Shown here: positions 17,003 to 27,007 of the stretch, piece after piece
Layout: every line of letters begins with the position of its first letter
How positions within the stretch are numbered: position 1 is the first letter of the stretch
From: Xenophilus aerolatus
GTDB taxonomy: Bacteria > Pseudomonadota > Gammaproteobacteria > Burkholderiales > Burkholderiaceae_C
Assembly: GCA_029968055.1 (NCBI GenBank)
Contig: JASCNX010000001.1
Coordinates: 1,178,001 to 1,242,000 of the forward strand
Direction: 5' to 3'
DNA length: 64,000 nucleotides
Program-made: the position numbers and the translations under genes
Notes under the pieces: model-generated
What the model was told of the DNA's origin: nothing
The model's database searches: none
Seen by the model: the letters and a program-made list of their open reading frames with translations, nothing else

Positions 17003-19720
17003 TTACGCGTAGAGCGGGTTGATCTTGTCGGCCTTGATGGCGTACTTCTTGATCGCTTCGGCCACCTTGGCCGCGGGCACCGCGCCGTCGTCGGCCAGCG
17101 CACGCAGCGCAGCGACCACGATGTAATGACGGTTGATCTCGAAGTGTTCGCGCAGCTTGCTGCGGAAGTCGCTGCGGCCGAAGCCGTCGGTGCCCAGCAC
17201 GCGGTAGCTGCGTCCCTTGGGGATGAACGGACGGATCTGCTCGGCGTAGGCCTTCATGTAGTCGGTCGAGGCGACCACCGGGCCGCTCGTGCCGCCCAGT
17301 TGCTTGGCCACGAAGGGCACGCGCTGCTCGTCCGTCGGGTGCAGCAGGTTCCAGCGGTCGACGTCCTGGCCGTCGCGTGCCAGCTCGTTGAAGCTCGGGC
17401 AGCTCCAAACGCTCGCGGCCACGCCCCAGTCCTTCTCGAGCAGTTCCTGCGCGAAGAAGGATTCGCGCAGGATGGTGCCGCTGCCCAGCAGCTGCACCGT
17501 GGGCACGTTCTTGCCCTTGATGGCCGGCGCCTGCTTCGACAGATACATGCCCTTGATGATCTGTTCCTCGGTACCGGGCTGCAGGCCCGGCATCGCGTAG
17601 TTCTCGTTGAGCAGCGTCAGGTAGTAGTAGACGTTTTCCTGCTTCTCGACCATGCGCTTGAGGCCGTGGTGCAGGATGACGCCGACCTCGTGCGCGAAGG
17701 TGGGGTCGTAGCTCACGCAGTTCGGGATCGTGCCCGCGAGGATGTGGCTGTGGCCGTCCTCGTGCTGCAGGCCTTCGCCATTGAGCGTGGTGCGCCCGGA
17801 GGTGCCGCCCAGCAGGAAGCCGCGGGCCTGCATGTCGCCGGCCGCCCAGGCCAGGTCGCCGATGCGCTGGAAGCCGAACATCGAGTAGTACACGTAGAAC
17901 GGCACCATGATGCGGTTGTTCGTGCTGTACGAGGTGGCCGCGGCGATCCAGCTGGACATGCCGCCGGCCTCGTTGATGCCTTCCTGCAGGATCTGGCCGG
18001 CCTTGTCTTCCTTGTAGTACATGACCTGGTCCTTGTCGACCGGGGTGTACTGCTGGCCGTGCGGGTTGTAGATGCCGACCTGGCGGAACAGCCCTTCCAT
18101 GCCGAAGGTGCGCGCTTCGTCCACGAGGATGGGCACGACGCGCGGGCCCAGCGCCTGGTCGCGCAGCAGCTGCGTGAGGAAGCGCACGTAGGCCTGCGTG
18201 GTGCTGATCTCGCGGCCTTCGGCCGTGGGTTCGAGCACCGCCTTGAAGGTCTCGAGCGCGGGCACGGTGAAACTCTCGTCGGCCTTCACCCGGCGGTGCG
18301 GCAAGTAGCCGCCCAGCGCCTTGCGGCGCTCGTGCAGGTATTTCATCTCCGGCGTGTCGTCGGCCGGCTTGTAGAACGGCAGTTCGGCGATCTGGCTGTC
18401 GGGGATCGGGATGTTGAAGCGGTCGCGGAAGGCCTTGATGTCCTCGTCGCTGAGCTTCTTGGTCTGGTGGACGGTGTTCTTGCCCTCGCCGATCTTGCCC
18501 ATGCCGAAGCCCTTGACGGTCTTCACGAGCAGCACGGTGGGCTGGCCGGCGTGGTTCTGCGCGGCGTGGAAGGCGGCGTACACCTTCTGCGAGTCGTGGC
18601 CGCCGCGCTGCAGGTTCCAGATCTCGTCGTCCGTCATGTTCTCGACCATCTTCGCGGTGCGCGGGTCGCGGCCGAAGAAGTGCTTGCGGACGTAGGCGCC
18701 GTCGTTGGCCTTCATGGCCTGGTAGTCGCCGTCGTTGGTCTTCATCATCAGCTCGCGCAGGGCGCCGTCATGGTCCTTGGCGAGCAGCGCGTCCCAGCCC
18801 TTGCCCCAGATGAGCTTGACGACATTCCAGCCCGAGCCGCGGAATTCGCCTTCCAGCTCCTGGATGATCTTGCCGTTGCCGCGCACCGGGCCGTCCAGGC
18901 GCTGCAGGTTGCAGTTGATGACGAAGATCAGGTTGTCGAGGTTCTCGCGCGCCGCCAGGCCGATGGCGCCGAGCGATTCCACCTCGTCCATCTCGCCGTC
19001 GCCGCAGAACACCCACACCTTGCGGTTGGCGGTGTCGGCGATGCCGCGGGCATGCAGGTATTTCAGGAAGCGCGCCTGGTAGATGGCCATCAGCGGTCCG
19101 AGGCCCATGGACACCGTCGGGAACTGCCAGAACTCGGGCATCAGCTTCGGATGCGGGTAGCTGGACAGGCCCTTGCCGTCGACTTCCTGGCGGAAGTTCA
19201 ACAGTTGCTCCTCGGTCAGGCGGCCTTCCAGGTAGGCGCGGGCATAGATGCCGGGCGAGACGTGGCCCTGGATGTAGAGCAGGTCGCCGCCGTGCTTCTC
19301 GCTCTCGGCATGCCAGAAGTGGTTGAAGCCGGCGCCGAACATGCTGGCCAGCGAGGCGAAGGAACCGATGTGGCCGCCCAGGTCGCCGCCTTCGGGCGGG
19401 TGGTGGCGGTTGGCCTTGACCACCATGGCCATGGCGTTCCAGCGCATGTAGGCGCGCAGGCGCTGTTCGATCTCGAGGTTGCCCGGGCTGCGGGCTTCTG
19501 CCTCGGGCTCGATGGTGTTGACGTAGCCGGTGTTGGCCGAGAACGGCATGTCCACGCTGTTCTGGCGGGCGTGCTCGAGCAGTTCCTCGAGCAGGAAGTG
19601 CGCACGCTCTGGGCCTTCGGCCTGGATGACGGCGGAGAGGGCATCCCTCCACTCCTTGGTTTCCTGCGTGTCCGCGTCGTTCGCGGCCGCGCCAAAGTGG
19701 TTCTCGGGATTCGCCGACAT
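17003..19720 (-). CDS. aceE: Pyruvate dehydrogenase E1 component (homodimeric type)
   Basis: Thiamine-diphosphate E1 that decarboxylates pyruvate and acetylates the E2 lipoyl arms. It is 905 residues, the single-chain type typical of Proteobacteria. Landmarks are RYMRWNAMAMVVKAN-like N-terminal text, GGHIGSFAS, the cofactor motif GDGEMDEVESLGAI with NCNLQRLDGPVRGN, and the C-terminal VLGTDGFGRSD. GGAGACA upstream supports the start. It is the first gene of the operon and is divergent from a sensor kinase. The 193-base gap between them contains a perfect palindrome. Confidence 0.97.
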   Translation of the reverse strand: MSANPENHFGAAANDADTQETKEWRDALSAVIQAEGPERAHFLLEELLEHARQNSVDMPFSANTGYVNTIEPEAEARSPGNLEIEQRLRAYMRWNAMAMVVKANRHHPPEGGDLGGHIGSFASLASMFGAGFNHFWHAESEKHGGDLLYIQGHVSPGIYARAYLEGRLTEEQLLNFRQEVDGKGLSSYPHPKLMPEFWQFPTVSMGLGPLMAIYQARFLKYLHARGIADTANRKVWVFCGDGEMDEVESLGAIGLAARENLDNLIFVINCNLQRLDGPVRGNGKIIQELEGEFRGSGWNVVKLIWGKGWDALLAKDHDGALRELMMKTNDGDYQAMKANDGAYVRKHFFGRDPRTAKMVENMTDDEIWNLQRGGHDSQKVYAAFHAAQNHAGQPTVLLVKTVKGFGMGKIGEGKNTVHQTKKLSDEDIKAFRDRFNIPIPDSQIAELPFYKPADDTPEMKYLHERRKALGGYLPHRRVKADESFTVPALETFKAVLEPTAEGREISTTQAYVRFLTQLLRDQALGPRVVPILVDEARTFGMEGLFRQVGIYNPHGQQYTPVDKDQVMYYKEDKAGQILQEGINEAGGMSSWIAAATSYSTNNRIMVPFYVYYSMFGFQRIGDLAWAAGDMQARGFLLGGTSGRTTLNGEGLQHEDGHSHILAGTIPNCVSYDPTFAHEVGVILHHGLKRMVEKQENVYYYLTLLNENYAMPGLQPGTEEQIIKGMYLSKQAPAIKGKNVPTVQLLGSGTILRESFFAQELLEKDWGVAASVWSCPSFNELARDGQDVDRWNLLHPTDEQRVPFVAKQLGGTSGPVVASTDYMKAYAEQIRPFIPKGRSYRVLGTDGFGRSDFRSKLREHFEINRHYIVVAALRALADDGAVPAAKVAEAIKKYAIKADKINPLYA

Positions 19721-19833
19721 CCTGTGTCTCCTTGATTCGATGTGTGTGGGCAGTAATTTAGTGCCGCTTCCTGCGGCCGCGGCAGTGTCTCACAAAAATT
19801 TGCGCATTCCAAATGGTGCATGCTGATTTCTTT

Positions 19834-19847
19834 ATGTGAAATCACAT
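19834..19847. promoter_or_regulatory. Perfect palindrome ATGTGA-AA-TCACAT between aceE and the kinase gene
   Basis: A 6+2+6 dyad in a locally AT-rich stretch, about 114 bases before aceE and 67 before the kinase. It looks like a regulator binding site for one or both divergent genes. The regulator is unknown. Confidence 0.4.
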
Positions 19848-19913
19848 TATTTCGGACCCTCCCGAGAGAAGGCTCGTTCCACGTCGGCGAAGCCGACCCT
19901 CTACACTGCGCCG

Positions 19914-22454
19914 ATGTCCGTTCCCAGCCCGTCCGCCACCCGCGCTGCGGTCCCCGCATCGCCCTTGTCGTGGTGGCGCCGGTGGTGGCGCCGGCAGACG
20001 CCGGTGATCCAGGACAGCGTTGCCATGCTGATGCCGCTGGTGGCGGTGCTGCTCTTCCTGGCGGCGCTGGTGGCTGCTTTCTATTACCTGCGCGCGGAGG
20101 AAATGGAGCGCGAGCAGGAGTCGGTCAAGCGCGATGTCGAATACGCCCAGCAGCGCCTGCGCCTGCGCCTGCTCGAGCGCCAGGAGCAGTTGATGCGGCT
20201 GGCGCGCGACGCCGGCAACCGGGAGATCGATCCCGGCGAATTCGCCAGCCGCGCCGAATCGCTGGTGAGCCAGTACCCCGAACTGCAGGTCATCAGCTGG
20301 ATCGACGACCGGCGCTCCGTGCGTGCCAGCTACGCCGCGCCCAGCGTGCATCCGTCCCAGCAGCATCCGCAGGGCGAGGTCCTGCGGCCCGGCGAGATCG
20401 AGAGCAACTACGCGCTCGCACGCGAGCTTCGCCAACCGGTGTTCTCGCAACCCGGCGCCGGCCGCGAGCCGCCCTCCATGCTCCAGTTGCACATCCCCCT
20501 GTACGACCAGGGCCTGTTCGCGGGGGTGGTGCTCGGCGAGTTCTCCATCGACGGCCTGCTGCGCTACGGTGTGCCGCCCGAGGTGTCGGCCCGCTATGCG
20601 GTGGCTCTGCTTGACGGCAAAGAGGGCCTGCTGGCCGGCAACACCGTGAACCCGCGCGACGGTGCGGCGGTGCGCCTGCTGCCGTGGGCGGAACACACCA
20701 ACCAGTTCGAAGTGCCCGTATCGCCGGTGGGCAATGGCCTGGTCCTGCGCGCACAGGCCTACCGGACCTCGCAGGGCCTGGTGGGCAACGGCCTGTTCTG
20801 GCTGGTCGCGGCGCTCAGCGTGCTCACGAGCTGGACGCTGATCGGCATGTGGGGCCACACCCGCCGGCGGCTGGCGGCGCAGCAGGCGCTGGTGGCCGAG
20901 ACCAACTTCCGCCGCGCCATGGAGAACTCGATGCTCACGGGCATGCGGGTGCTCGACCTCTCGGGCCGCATCACCTACGTCAACGCCGCGTTCTGCGCCA
21001 TGACCGGCTGGAGCGAGCAGGAACTGGTCGGCCAGACACCGCCCTTCCCCTACTGGCTCGAGGCCGACCACGAGATCATGAGCGAGCGGCTCGAGGAAGA
21101 GATCCACGGGCGGTCGCTCCCCGGCGGCTTCCAGGTGCGGGTCAAGCGCAAGAACGGCAGCGTCTTCAACGCCCGCCTCTACGTCTCGCCGCTGATCGAC
21201 GCGCACGGCCACCAGGCCGGCTGGATGACCTCGATGACCGACATCACGGAGCCCACGCGCATCCGAGAGCAGCTGTCGGCCTCGTACGAGCGCTTCACCA
21301 CGGTGCTGGAGGCGCTCGATGCGTCCGTGTCGGTGGCGCCCCTGGGCAGCCAGGAACTGCTGTTCGCCAACAAGATGTACCGCTCCTGGTTCGGCTCCGA
21401 CACCGAGGGCCACCTCGACATGGTGGCCCAGGCCGGCGTGCCCAGCACGCCGGCGCAGGACTCCGCCTTCGACGACGTGGATGCGCTGGCCGGCCTGCCG
21501 GTGGATACGCTCACCGCCGCGCAGGCCGCCAACAACGAGATCTTCCTGCCCGAGCTGGGCAAGTGGCTGGAGGTGCGCTCGCGCTACCTTACCTGGGTCG
21601 ACGGCCGGCTGGCGCAGTTGGTCATCGCCACCGACATCACGCCGCGCCGCGACGCCGAGGAGCAGGCCGCCGCCCAGGCCGACAAGGCCCAGGCCGCGAG
21701 CCGCCTGATCACGATGGGCGAGATGGCCTCCAGCGTCGCGCACGAGCTCAACCAGCCGCTGACGGCCATCACCAACTACTGCAACGGGATGGCCTCGCGC
21801 ATCCGCAGCCAGCAGATCGACGAGGAGGCGCTGCTCGCCGCGCTCGACAAGACCTCCAAGCAGGCGCAGCGCGCGGGCCAGATCATCCAGCGCATCCGCA
21901 CCTTCGTGAAGCGCAGCGAGCCCAACCGCACGCCGGCCGAGGTGTCGACGATGGTCAGCGAGGCCGTCGAACTGGCCGGCATCGAGCTGCGCCGGCGCAA
22001 CGTGCGCCTCAACCACTACGTCGCAGCGCGCCTGCCCATCCTGCGCGTGGACCGCATCCTGATCGAGCAGGTGCTGGTCAACCTGATGAAGAACGCGGCC
22101 GAGTCGATCGACCTGGCCGACCGGCCGGTGGCACGGCGCAGCGTGGAACTGCGCGTGGTACCGAAGGTGGTCGATGGCCACAACGCGGTCGAGTTCTCGG
22201 TCCAGGACACCGGCATGGGGCTGGCGCCGGAAGTGATGGAGCGGCTGTACGAAGCCTTCTTCTCCACCAAGCCCGAGGGCATGGGGATCGGCCTGAACCT
22301 GTGCCGGACGATCGTCGAATCCCACCGCGGCCGGATGCAGGCGGAGAACCTCTACAATGGTCCGGATGTGGTCGGATGCCGTTTTTCCTTCTGGATTCCG
22401 GTGTCTGGCGCTATCGATTCCATAGCAAGCGACGAGGCAAAGGTACCTGCATGA
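19914..22454 (+). CDS. Membrane PAS-domain sensor histidine kinase
   Basis: An 846-residue two-component sensor kinase. A Trp/Arg-rich N-terminus leads to a transmembrane helix (about 38-60) and an extracytoplasmic sensor region of about 230 residues. A second helix (GLFWLVAALSVLTSWTLIGM) and two PAS domains follow. The histidine box is MASSVAHELNQPLTAITNYC and the ATPase domain has NLMKNAAESI, DTGMGL and GMGIGLNLCRTIVESH. The NQPL-type box is shared with FixL-like kinases. The signal is unknown. Its stop overlaps the response regulator start (ATGA). No Shine-Dalgarno is visible; TACACT stands six bases before this ATG. The last codons overlap a dispersed palindrome (22410-22426). Confidence 0.9.
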   Translation: MSVPSPSATRAAVPASPLSWWRRWWRRQTPVIQDSVAMLMPLVAVLLFLAALVAAFYYLRAEEMEREQESVKRDVEYAQQRLRLRLLERQEQLMRLARDAGNREIDPGEFASRAESLVSQYPELQVISWIDDRRSVRASYAAPSVHPSQQHPQGEVLRPGEIESNYALARELRQPVFSQPGAGREPPSMLQLHIPLYDQGLFAGVVLGEFSIDGLLRYGVPPEVSARYAVALLDGKEGLLAGNTVNPRDGAAVRLLPWAEHTNQFEVPVSPVGNGLVLRAQAYRTSQGLVGNGLFWLVAALSVLTSWTLIGMWGHTRRRLAAQQALVAETNFRRAMENSMLTGMRVLDLSGRITYVNAAFCAMTGWSEQELVGQTPPFPYWLEADHEIMSERLEEEIHGRSLPGGFQVRVKRKNGSVFNARLYVSPLIDAHGHQAGWMTSMTDITEPTRIREQLSASYERFTTVLEALDASVSVAPLGSQELLFANKMYRSWFGSDTEGHLDMVAQAGVPSTPAQDSAFDDVDALAGLPVDTLTAAQAANNEIFLPELGKWLEVRSRYLTWVDGRLAQLVIATDITPRRDAEEQAAAQADKAQAASRLITMGEMASSVAHELNQPLTAITNYCNGMASRIRSQQIDEEALLAALDKTSKQAQRAGQIIQRIRTFVKRSEPNRTPAEVSTMVSEAVELAGIELRRRNVRLNHYVAARLPILRVDRILIEQVLVNLMKNAAESIDLADRPVARRSVELRVVPKVVDGHNAVEFSVQDTGMGLAPEVMERLYEAFFSTKPEGMGIGLNLCRTIVESHRGRMQAENLYNGPDVVGCRFSFWIPVSGAIDSIASDEAKVPA
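22410..22426. repeat. Imperfect 17-bp palindrome, copy 1 of a dispersed repeat
   Basis: GCTATCGATTCCATAGC lies in the last codons of the kinase gene. It differs at one base from the copy at 42451-42467. Similar GCTAT...ATAGC palindromes are, from memory, common in Comamonadaceae. Confidence 0.5.
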
Positions 22455-23095
22455 GTTTGATCCCCAAGAAAGGCACGGTCTATGTGGTGGATGACGACGA
22501 AGCGGTGCGCGACTCGCTGCAGTGGCTGCTCGAAGGCAAGGACTACCGCGTCCGCTGCTTCGATTCGGCCGAGTCCTTCCTCTCCCGCTACGACCCGCGC
22601 GAAGTCGCCTGCCTGATCGTCGACATCCGCATGGGCGGCATGACCGGCCTGGAGCTGCAGGACAAGCTCATCGAGCGCAAGTCCCCGCTGCCGATCGTGG
22701 TCATCACCGGCCACGGCGACGTGCCGATGGCGGTCGATTCGATGAAGAAGGGCGCGATGGACTTCATCCAGAAGCCCTTCAACGACGAGGCGCTGGTCAC
22801 GCTGGTCGAACGCATGCTCGACCATGCCCGCAGCGCCTTCGCGCAGCACCAGCAGTCGGCCAGCCGCGATGCGCTGCTGTCCAAGCTGACGGGCCGCGAG
22901 GCGCAGGTGCTCGAACGCATCGTCGCCGGGCGGCTGAACAAGCAGATCGCCGACGACCTCGGCATCAGCATCAAGACGGTGGAGGCGCACCGCGCCAACA
23001 TCATGGAAAAGCTCAACGCCAACACCGTGGCCGACCTGCTGAAGATCGCGCTGGGCCAGACGCCCGCGCCTGCCGCCAAGGCTGCCACGCCCTGA
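22451..23095 (+). CDS. FixJ/NarL-type response regulator
   Basis: A 214-residue regulator: a receiver domain (YVVDDDEAVRDSL, phospho-acceptor Asp in LIVDIRMGGMTGLEL, Thr in VVITGHGDVPMAV, Lys in IQKPF) followed by a LuxR-type helix-turn-helix (LTGREAQVLERIVAGRLNKQIADDLGISIKTVEAHR). Receiver and output layout match FixJ. It overlaps the kinase gene by four bases, so the two form a translationally coupled pair. Targets are unknown; the divergent aceE operon is one candidate. Confidence 0.93.
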   Translation: MSLIPKKGTVYVVDDDEAVRDSLQWLLEGKDYRVRCFDSAESFLSRYDPREVACLIVDIRMGGMTGLELQDKLIERKSPLPIVVITGHGDVPMAVDSMKKGAMDFIQKPFNDEALVTLVERMLDHARSAFAQHQQSASRDALLSKLTGREAQVLERIVAGRLNKQIADDLGISIKTVEAHRANIMEKLNANTVADLLKIALGQTPAPAAKAATP

Positions 23096-23118
23096 CGCCA
23101 CGGATTCATAGCTGCCAG

Positions 23119-23149
23119 CGCCCGCCCCACCTGCGTGAGCGGGCGTTTT
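23119..23149 (+). terminator. Terminator after the two-component pair
   Basis: Stem CGCCCGC/GCGGGCG with a 13-base loop followed by TTTT. The preceding ATTCATAGCTGCCAGCGC text resembles the start of a dispersed intergenic repeat that I recall from Comamonadaceae. Confidence 0.7.
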
Positions 23150-23191
23150 CATTTGCCGTTTTCATTTGCATCCCCCGGAAAGCCCTCCGCC

Positions 23192-24043
23192 ATGACCGCC
23201 CAGCTCATCGACGGCAACGCCCTCGCCCGCCAGATCCGCGCCGACGTCTCCGGCCGCACCGCCGCCCTCAAGGCGCGCGGCATCCAGCCCACGCTGGCCA
23301 TCGTCCTCGTGGGCGACGATCCGGCCAGCCAGGTCTACGTGAAGCACAAGGTCAACGACAGCAGCGAGACCGGCCTGGTCGCGAATCTCGAACGCCATCC
23401 GGTCGAGATGGCCGAGGCCGATCTGCTGGCCCGCATCCACGCGCTGAACGAGGACCCGGCCGTGCACGGCATCCTGGTGCAGTTGCCGCTGCCCAGGCAC
23501 ATGGACAGCCACAAGGTGATCGAAGCCATCTCCCCCGCCAAGGACGTCGACGGCTTTCACGTCGCCAGCGCCGGCGCACTGATGGTGGGCCAGCCCGGCT
23601 TCTGGCCCTGCACGCCGCACGGCTGCATGAAGATGCTCGAATCGATCGGCTACAGCCTGCGCGGCAAGCACGCCGTGGTCATCGGCCGCAGCAACATCGT
23701 GGGCAAGCCCATGGCCATGATGCTTCTGGCACAGAACGCCACCGTCACCATCTGCCACAGCGCCACGGCCGACCTCGGCGCCATGACGCGGCAGGCCGAC
23801 GTGATCGTGGCGGCCGTCGGCAAGGCGAATCTGCTGACGGCCGACATGGTCAAGCCTGGCGCCGTGGTGATCGACGTGGGCATGAACCGCACCGCCGAAG
23901 GCAAGCTCTGCGGCGACGTGGACTTTGCCGGTGTGAAGGAGGTGGCGGGCTGGATCACGCCCGTGCCCGGCGGCGTGGGGCCGATGACACGCGCCATGCT
24001 GCTGGTCAACACCCTCGAAGCCGCGGAACGCTCGGCCGCCTGA
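23192..24043 (+). CDS. folD: Methylenetetrahydrofolate dehydrogenase / methenyl-THF cyclohydrolase
   Basis: Bifunctional cytosolic enzyme that interconverts 5,10-methylene-, methenyl- and 10-formyl-tetrahydrofolate with NADP+. It is 283 residues, the normal size. It has the catalytic YVKHK with its lysine, the VQLPLP motif, [10 protein letters not shown], the nucleotide-binding [17 protein letters not shown] and the C-terminal [18 protein letters not shown]. It follows a terminator, so it has its own transcription unit or starts one with prlC (92 bases downstream). Confidence 0.97.
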   Translation: MTAQLIDGNALARQIRADVSGRTAALKARGIQPTLAIVLVGDDPASQVYVKHKVNDSSETGLVANLERHPVEMAEADLLARIHALNEDPAVHGILVQLPLPRHMDSHKVIEAISPAKDVDGFHVASAGALMVGQPGFWPCTPHGCMKMLESIGYSLRGKHAVVIGRSNIVGKPMAMMLLAQNATVTICHSATADLGAMTRQADVIVAAVGKANLLTADMVKPGAVVIDVGMNRTAEGKLCGDVDFAGVKEVAGWITPVPGGVGPMTRAMLLVNTLEAAERSAA

Positions 24044-24135
24044 CGCGCTCCAACGGGCCCCCATAGCGAGCCTTCATCGGCGCCATGCAAACGACGGTGG
24101 CTTGAAGCCACCGGCCCCGCCACAAAATGCCACCC

Positions 24136-26187
24136 ATGACCAATCCTCTGCTCGACTTCGACGACCTGCCCCTTTTCGACCGCATCCGACCCGAGCATGT
24201 CGCGCCGGCGGTCGACGTGCTGCTCAAGCAGGCCGAGGTCGCGCTGGAGGAAGTCACCGCGCCCGAGTTCCCGGCCCGATGGGAGGCCATCGCCAAGGTG
24301 CTCGACGTCGCCACCGAGCGCTTCTCGCGCGCCTGGGGCGCCGTCGGCCACCTCAACGCCGTGGCCGACACGCCGGAGCTGCGTGCCGCCTACAACGAGG
24401 CGATGCCGCGCGTGACGGCGTTCTGGACTCAGCTGGGCTCCGACGAGCGGCTGTACGCCAAGTACAAGGCCATCGACCCGGCCACGCTGAATCCCGAGCA
24501 GGCGCAGGCCCACAAGAACGCCGTGCGCAACTTCGTGCTGGGTGGCGCCGAACTCCAGGGCGGGGCCAAAGCACGCTATGCCGAGATCCAGGAGCGCCAG
24601 GCCGAGCTGAGCCAGAAGTTCAGCGAGCACGCCCTGGACGCGACCGACGCCTTCGCCTGGTATGCCGAGCTGGCCGACCTCGACGGCCTGCCCGAGGACG
24701 TGATCGGCGCTGCCCGTGCCGCTGCCGAGGCCGAGGGCAAGGACGGCTACAAGCTCACGCTCAAGATGCCGTGCTACCTGCCGGTGATGCAGTTCGCCAA
24801 GAGCAGCGCCCTGCGCGAGCGCCTGTACCGTGCCTACGTCACGCGCGCCAGCGAGTTCGGCGACCCGGCCTTCGACAACACCGCCCTTATCACCGAGATC
24901 CTCGCGCTGCGCGAGGAAGAAGCCAAGCTGCTGGGCTATGCCAACTTCGGCGAACTGTCGGTCGTGCCCAAGATGGCGGAGTCACCCGAGCAGGTCGTGA
25001 AGTTCCTGCGCGACCTGGCCACCAAGGCCCGGCCGTACGGCGAACGCGATGTGGCCGAGCTGCGCGAATTCGCGGCCAAGGAACTGGGCCTGGCCGATCC
25101 GCAGCCCTGGGACTGGAGCTACGTCGGCGAGAAGCTCAAGGAAGCGCGCTATGCCTTCAGCGAGCAGGAGGTCAAGCAGTACTTCCCGGCGCCCAAGGTG
25201 CTGGCCGGCCTGTTCAAGATCGTCGAGACGCTGTTCGAGGTGAACATCCGCCGCGACAGCGCGCCGGTGTGGCACCCGACCGTCGAGTTCTACCGCATCG
25301 AGCGAAACGGCCAGAAGGTCGGCCAGTTCTACCTCGACCCCTCGGCCCGCGTCGGCAAGCGCGGCGGCGCCTGGATGGACGACGTGCGCGCGCGCTGGCT
25401 GCGCCCGGACACCGGCACGCTGCAGACGCCGGTCGCCCAACTGGTGTGCAACTTCGCCGAAGGTGTGGACGGCAAGCCGCCGCTGCTCACGCACGACGAC
25501 GTCATCACCCTCTTCCACGAGTTCGGCCATGGGCTGCACCACATGCTCACGCAGGTGAACGAGCGCGACGTCTCCGGCATCAGCGGCGTCGAATGGGACG
25601 CGGTCGAACTGCCCAGCCAGTTCATGGAGAACTTCTGCTGGGAGTGGGACGTGCTCAAGCACATGACGGCCCATGCCGACACCGGTGAGCCGCTGCCGCG
25701 CCAGCTTTTCGACAAGATGACCGCAGCCAAGAACTTCCAGAGCGGCATGCAGACCTTGCGGCAGATCGAGTTCTCGCTCTTCGACATGCTGCTGCACACC
25801 GAATTCCAGGCCGCCACCGCAGCGCCCGGCGCGGTGATGGCGCTGCTGGGGCGCGTGCGCGACGAAGTGGCCGTGCTCCCCGCCCCGCCCTTCAGCCGCA
25901 CGCCCAACACCTTCACGCACATCTTCTCGGGCGGCTATGCCGCGGGCTACTACAGCTACAAGTGGGCCGAGGTGCTGTCGGCCGACGCGTACGCGGCCTT
26001 CGAGGAAAGCGCGGGTGCGAACGGCGAGCCGAGCGTGGACACCGGCCGGCGCTACCGTCAGGCCATCCTCGAGGCCGGCGGCAGCCGCACGGCGATGGAA
26101 TCGTTCAAGGCCTTCCGCGGTCGCGAGCCGCAACTCGACGCCTTGCTGCGCCACCAGGGCATGGCCCAGGAGGCGCAGCCGGCCTGA
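24136..26187 (+). CDS. prlC: Oligopeptidase A (M3 zinc metallopeptidase)
   Basis: Cytosolic M3-family peptidase that degrades short peptides, including cleaved signal peptides. It is 683 residues from the ATG that gives the family N-terminus MTNPLLDFDDLPLF; another ATG three codons earlier is possible. The zinc site is HEFGH at residues 461-465, with the third ligand region VEWDAVELPSQFMENF downstream. Further M3 text follows (IFSGGYAAGYYSYKWAEVLSAD). The gene is co-directional with folD. Confidence 0.95.
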   Translation: MTNPLLDFDDLPLFDRIRPEHVAPAVDVLLKQAEVALEEVTAPEFPARWEAIAKVLDVATERFSRAWGAVGHLNAVADTPELRAAYNEAMPRVTAFWTQLGSDERLYAKYKAIDPATLNPEQAQAHKNAVRNFVLGGAELQGGAKARYAEIQERQAELSQKFSEHALDATDAFAWYAELADLDGLPEDVIGAARAAAEAEGKDGYKLTLKMPCYLPVMQFAKSSALRERLYRAYVTRASEFGDPAFDNTALITEILALREEEAKLLGYANFGELSVVPKMAESPEQVVKFLRDLATKARPYGERDVAELREFAAKELGLADPQPWDWSYVGEKLKEARYAFSEQEVKQYFPAPKVLAGLFKIVETLFEVNIRRDSAPVWHPTVEFYRIERNGQKVGQFYLDPSARVGKRGGAWMDDVRARWLRPDTGTLQTPVAQLVCNFAEGVDGKPPLLTHDDVITLFHEFGHGLHHMLTQVNERDVSGISGVEWDAVELPSQFMENFCWEWDVLKHMTAHADTGEPLPRQLFDKMTAAKNFQSGMQTLRQIEFSLFDMLLHTEFQAATAAPGAVMALLGRVRDEVAVLPAPPFSRTPNTFTHIFSGGYAAGYYSYKWAEVLSADAYAAFEESAGANGEPSVDTGRRYRQAILEAGGSRTAMESFKAFRGREPQLDALLRHQGMAQEAQPA

Positions 26188-26283
26188 GGGCGTGAACGCG
26201 CCCGGCCGCCGTCGTGCCCGGCTGCGGTACGCTCGGGCCTTCGCCCGCGGCGGTGCCGCGCGCCGTTCAACCGCCGCATCGCC

Positions 26284-26907
26284 ATGACGCCCACCGCTCG
26301 CCTCTGCTCCTGCGCCCTGCTCCTCGCCGCCGGTGCGGCCTCGGCCCAGGGCCTGTACCGCAACGTCGACGCCAACGGCCGCGTGACCTACACCGACCGG
26401 CCGCCGGCTGCGAACGCACAGCCCGCGCCGGTGGGCGGAAGCGGCGGCAGTGCGTCGTCGAGCGCCCAGTTGCCCTTCGAACTGCGGCAGATCGTGCAGC
26501 GCTACCCGGTGACGCTGTACACCGGCGACGACTGTGCGCCGTGTACCACCGGGCGCCAACTGCTGCAGACGCGCGGCGTTCCTTTCGACGAACGCACGGT
26601 CAAGAGCAACGAGGACATCGCCGCGTTGGAGCGCCTGAGCGGCCGCAACGGACTGCCGCTGCTGACCATCGGGAGCCAGCAGCTCAAGGGCTTCTCCGAT
26701 GCGGAGTGGTCGCAGTACCTCGATGCCGCCGGTTACCCCAAGAGCGTGCAGTTGCCCGCGGGTTACCGCAACCCGCCGCCGCAGCCGCTGGTGGCGCAGC
26801 AGCCGGCCGCGCCGGCGCCCGCACGGCCGGCGGTGCAGGCCGCCCCGCCCGCGGCACCGGTGTCCGATGCCCCCACGCCGTCGAACCCGGCAGGCATCCG
26901 CTTCTGA
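26284..26907 (+). CDS. Exported DUF4124-glutaredoxin domain protein
   Basis: A 207-residue protein with a signal peptide (cut after GAASA) and a DUF4124 segment (LYRNVDANGRVTYTDRPP). A glutaredoxin-like domain with redox motif CAPC follows (YTGDDCAPCTTGRQLLQTRGVPFDERTV). The tail is Pro/Ala-rich. It is probably a periplasmic thiol-disulphide protein; its partner is unknown. The cis-Pro region GLPLLTIGSQQLKGFS is intact, supporting real redox function. It stands 96 bases after prlC. Confidence 0.82.
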   Translation: MTPTARLCSCALLLAAGAASAQGLYRNVDANGRVTYTDRPPAANAQPAPVGGSGGSASSSAQLPFELRQIVQRYPVTLYTGDDCAPCTTGRQLLQTRGVPFDERTVKSNEDIAALERLSGRNGLPLLTIGSQQLKGFSDAEWSQYLDAAGYPKSVQLPAGYRNPPPQPLVAQQPAAPAPARPAVQAAPPAAPVSDAPTPSNPAGIRF

Positions 26908-27007
26908 GCGCGCCCGCACGGCAGTCGACCGAATACCGATTCGCTGGCGTTCCGAGCCAGCAGCGCGATCGTTGCAGCACCATCGGCCCGAGGCGCCGAG
27001 CCGAAGC

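Noticed and set aside
17126-19735. Plus-strand open frame of 869 codons opposite aceE
   Set aside because: Shadow of aceE; no domain or ribosome site.
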